A stretch of 64,000 nucleotides of DNA from Roseivivax isoporae LMG 25204 (lineage in GTDB: Bacteria; Pseudomonadota; Alphaproteobacteria; Rhodobacterales; Rhodobacteraceae): positions 1-64,000 of the forward strand of contig NZ_JAME01000019.1 of NCBI RefSeq assembly GCF_000521865.1, given 5' to 3'. This document shows, one piece after another, positions 61,900-64,000 of the stretch. Below the pieces are notes generated by a model. The model ran no database searches. It worked only from the letters and a program-made list of their open reading frames with translations, and was not told the origin of the DNA. Each line of letters begins with the position of its first letter. The stretch's first letter is position 1. The translations under genes were made by a program, and so were the position numbers.

Positions 61900-64000
61900 T
61901 CATTCCGCTGCGTGGGACAGTTTCGTTCCGGACAGGCGGTCGAGCGCCTCGGTCGTGAAGACCCTGAGGCCGAGATCCGGCCGGTAGCCGTGGATCTCGT
62001 TCACGTCGAGCGCGCGCATGAAGGCGAGGATCTCGCGGCTGATCACCTGTCCCGGCACGAGGATCGGGAAGCCCGGCGGATAGGGAATGATGAAGGAGGC
62101 CGAGACCACCTCCTCTCCCGCGTCGAGCGCCGCCTTGAGCGATCCGTCGAGTTCGAGGTAGTCGCAGTTCCCCTCGTCGTAGGCGAGGAAGAAGGCCGAG
62201 CGGATGTCGCCCTCGGGCGTCTCGCTGTCGGCCCGGAAGGCGTCGTGGAACCGCGAGAAGTCCGGTAGCGGCGGCAGGTCCTCCATCAGGCCCTTGACCC
62301 GCCGCTCGAAGGCGCGGCGCTCCATCTTGCTGGCGTCGTCGATCAGGTCGTCGAGACCCTTGGCGATCTCGACCAGCACCTCGATCAGGTAGGCGACCGA
62401 GGACCGCGTGGTGCCGATGTTCGTCATGAACAGCACCGTGTTGCGCGAGGTCTTGTTGATCTGGATGCCGTACTTGTCCATCAGGATCTGGGTCTTGAAC
62501 GTGTCGCCGTCCCAGCCCGTGCCGCCCACGGCGAGCGTCACGCGCGTCGCGTCGAGAACGAACTCGTCGCGGTCCCAGGCGTCCCAGATCTCGGCCCAAC
62601 CCTCGTCGGCGGAGTAATAGGCCTGCACGCCGCTCTCGCGGTACTCCTCGGGCACCATGTCGCCCACGGTCAGCACCTTGAAGTACTTCTGCAGGAGCGG
62701 GTGGGTGCCGATGGCGCGCCGCATCGCCATCGCCGCCTCGATCTGGCGCTGCACGAACTCGAAGCCCTCGAGCTCGACCTGCCGGCGGCCCACGTCGAGC
62801 GACGCGATGATCTGGTAGTTGGGCGAGGTCGAGGTGTGGGTCATGTAGGCTTCGTGGAAGCTCTGCTCGACCTCTCCCTTGAAGTCCTGGTCGTTGACGT
62901 GGATCATCGATCCCTGCCGGAGCGAGGTCAGGGTCTTGTGCGTCGACTGCGTGGCGTAGGCCCGGACCCGCGCCGACGGCGGCGGCAGGAGCCGGGTGTT
63001 CATCAGCGTCTCGGTGTCCGCGTCCTTCAGGACCGCCTGCTGCGCCTCGTAGGCATGGCGGTGCTCGTCCGACCGCAGCCGCACGCGCAGCTCGTTCGCG
63101 GCGTTCATCGCCGTGCGGTGCCGGTAGGTCGGGTTGAAGCGCGCGAAGGCGAACCACGCCTCGTCCCAGAGGAACACCAGGTCCGGCTTGATCGCCAGGC
63201 ACTCCTCCATGATCCGCTCGACGTTGTAGACGATGCCGTCGAAGGTGCAGTTCGTCAGCAGCAGCATCCGCACGCGGTCGAGCTTGCCCGCGGCCTTCAG
63301 CTCCAGCAGGCGGTGCTTGATCTCGCGGATCGGGACGGCACCGTACATCGAGTATTCGTTGAGCGGATAGCTGTCGAGGTAGCTGACCTGCGCCCCCGCC
63401 AGCACCATCCCGTAATGGTGCGACTTGTGGCAGTCGCGGTCGACGAGCACGATGTCGTTCGGCCGCACCAGCGCCTGCACCACGATCTTGTTGCAGGTGG
63501 ACGTGCCGTTCGTGGCAAAGAACGTCTGCTTGGACCCGAAGGCCCGCGCCGCCAGTTCCTGCGCCTGCTTGATCGGTCCGTGCGGCTCGAGCAGCGAGTC
63601 GAGCCCGCCCGAGGTCGCGGAGGTCTCGGCAAGGAAGATGTTCGGCCCGTAGAACGCGCCCATGTCTTGGATCCAGTGCGAGCGCGTGATCGACTTGCCC
63701 CGGCTGATCGGCATGGCGTGGAAGACGCCGGTCGGCTGCTTGGAATATTCCGTCAGCGCGGTGAAGAACGGCGTCTTGTAGCGCGCCTGCACGCCCCTGA
63801 GGATGTTCAGGTGCAGCTCCATGAAGTCTTCCTGGTTGTAGAAGACGCGCCGGCAGATGCCGAGGTCGAGCCCCGCGATGTCCTCGACCGAGCGCTCGGT
63901 CACGAGGTAGGCGTCGAGTTCGGGGCGGACGCGCGCGATCAGGCGGCAGAGCTCGGGCCCGTAATTGTGCGGATCGACGTCCTCGAGCGCCTCCTGCCCG
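61900..64000 (-). CDS. Orn/Lys/Arg decarboxylase, 5' end beyond the window
   Basis: About 700 residues visible; the frame stays open to the right edge (GQEALEDVDPHNYGPEL continues into DAYLVTERSVEDIAG), so the start is outside. The fold-type I decarboxylase core has the PLP lysine in TQSTHKTLTSLRQGSM, with GTSTCNKIVVQALVRP and WDEAWFAFARF before it. The C-terminal domain includes PYPPGFPILVPGQVI. Substrate (arginine, lysine or ornithine) cannot be fixed; the product is a diamine or agmatine. First visible gene of the cluster with ATP-grasp, C45 and perhaps the aminotransferase. Confidence 0.9.
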   Translation of the reverse strand, partial: GQEALEDVDPHNYGPELCRLIARVRPELDAYLVTERSVEDIAGLDLGICRRVFYNQEDFMELHLNILRGVQARYKTPFFTALTEYSKQPTGVFHAMPISRGKSITRSHWIQDMGAFYGPNIFLAETSATSGGLDSLLEPHGPIKQAQELAARAFGSKQTFFATNGTSTCNKIVVQALVRPNDIVLVDRDCHKSHHYGMVLAGAQVSYLDSYPLNEYSMYGAVPIREIKHRLLELKAAGKLDRVRMLLLTNCTFDGIVYNVERIMEECLAIKPDLVFLWDEAWFAFARFNPTYRHRTAMNAANELRVRLRSDEHRHAYEAQQAVLKDADTETLMNTRLLPPPSARVRAYATQSTHKTLTSLRQGSMIHVNDQDFKGEVEQSFHEAYMTHTSTSPNYQIIASLDVGRRQVELEGFEFVQRQIEAAMAMRRAIGTHPLLQKYFKVLTVGDMVPEEYRESGVQAYYSADEGWAEIWDAWDRDEFVLDATRVTLAVGGTGWDGDTFKTQILMDKYGIQINKTSRNTVLFMTNIGTTRSSVAYLIEVLVEIAKGLDDLIDDASKMERRAFERRVKGLMEDLPPLPDFSRFHDAFRADSETPEGDIRSAFFLAYDEGNCDYLELDGSLKAALDAGEEVVSASFIIPYPPGFPILVPGQVISREILAFMRALDVNEIHGYRPDLGLRVFTTEALDRLSGTKLSHAAE

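Overview
The window is a high-GC chromosomal segment from an alphaproteobacterium, almost certainly a member of Rhodobacteraceae (Roseobacter/Rhodobacter group). The case rests on the miaB/phoH/ybeY/corC/lnt/metK order, an irr gene divergent from fabA-fabB-fabI, putR divergent from putA, an H-NOX/diguanylate cyclase pair, DUF3572 beside a PleD-like protein, ThyX, and above all a sequence in front of metK that matches the SAM/SAH riboswitch, an element described only from Rhodobacterales.

Region 1 (1-7074) is the right end of a genomic island with visibly lower GC than the rest. It is bounded by tRNA-Gln(TTG) and a tyrosine integrase whose gene lies next to the tRNA 3' end. The left end is outside the window. 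Cargo: a ribbon-helix-helix regulator with a candidate operator, an unknown 168-residue protein, a zinc-ribbon plus GIY-YIG nuclease-like protein, and a soluble FtsH-like protein (AAA+ ATPase plus M41 HEAGH protease, no visible membrane anchor). The intergenic blocks in front of the last two share a hairpin plus the same short sequence. A frameshifted IS3-family transposase remnant lies between the cargo and the integrase.

Region 2 (7088-14753) holds signalling and stress genes: an H-NOX-like protein lacking the expected heme histidine, coupled to a GGDEF cyclase; HAD phosphatase and DUF3572; a PleD-like REC-REC-GGDEF protein; an ECF sigma/anti-sigma/periplasmic sensor operon beside an EF-hand protein; DUF983 and Nudix genes.

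Region 3 (14775-28423) is core: metK with its riboswitch, lnt, corC, ybeY, phoH, two cell-envelope proteins sharing a cysteine/tryptophan domain, miaB, a flavin reductase, fabI-fabB-fabA, irr and tRNA-Leu. Region 4 (28473-37410) has a TPR protein, putR/putA with a perfect operator-like palindrome, rhomboid and GFA genes, suhB, a beta-barrel protein and thyX.

Region 5 (37546-45013) is surface-directed: a TbpB-like lipoprotein followed by a Slam-like outer-membrane translocon (type XI secretion pair), glyoxalase, a DUF1194 von Willebrand protein, and a 953-residue RTX-type exported protein. Region 6 (45101-56561) is core metabolism and translation: sdhE, aspartate aminotransferase, hydrolases, MFS transporter, thrS, cold-shock protein, metR/metF with a MetR-type site, and a GAPDH paralogue.

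Region 7 (56565-64000, continuing off the right edge) groups an acyltransferase, a class III aminotransferase, a C45 N-acyltransferase/amidase, an ATP-grasp ligase annotated by resemblance to biotin carboxylase, and an Orn/Lys/Arg decarboxylase. Together these suggest an uncharacterised amine/amide pathway. The strongest novelty candidates are the island FtsH-like/GIY-YIG cargo, the Slam pair, the histidine-less H-NOX, and the decarboxylase/ATP-grasp/C45 cluster.
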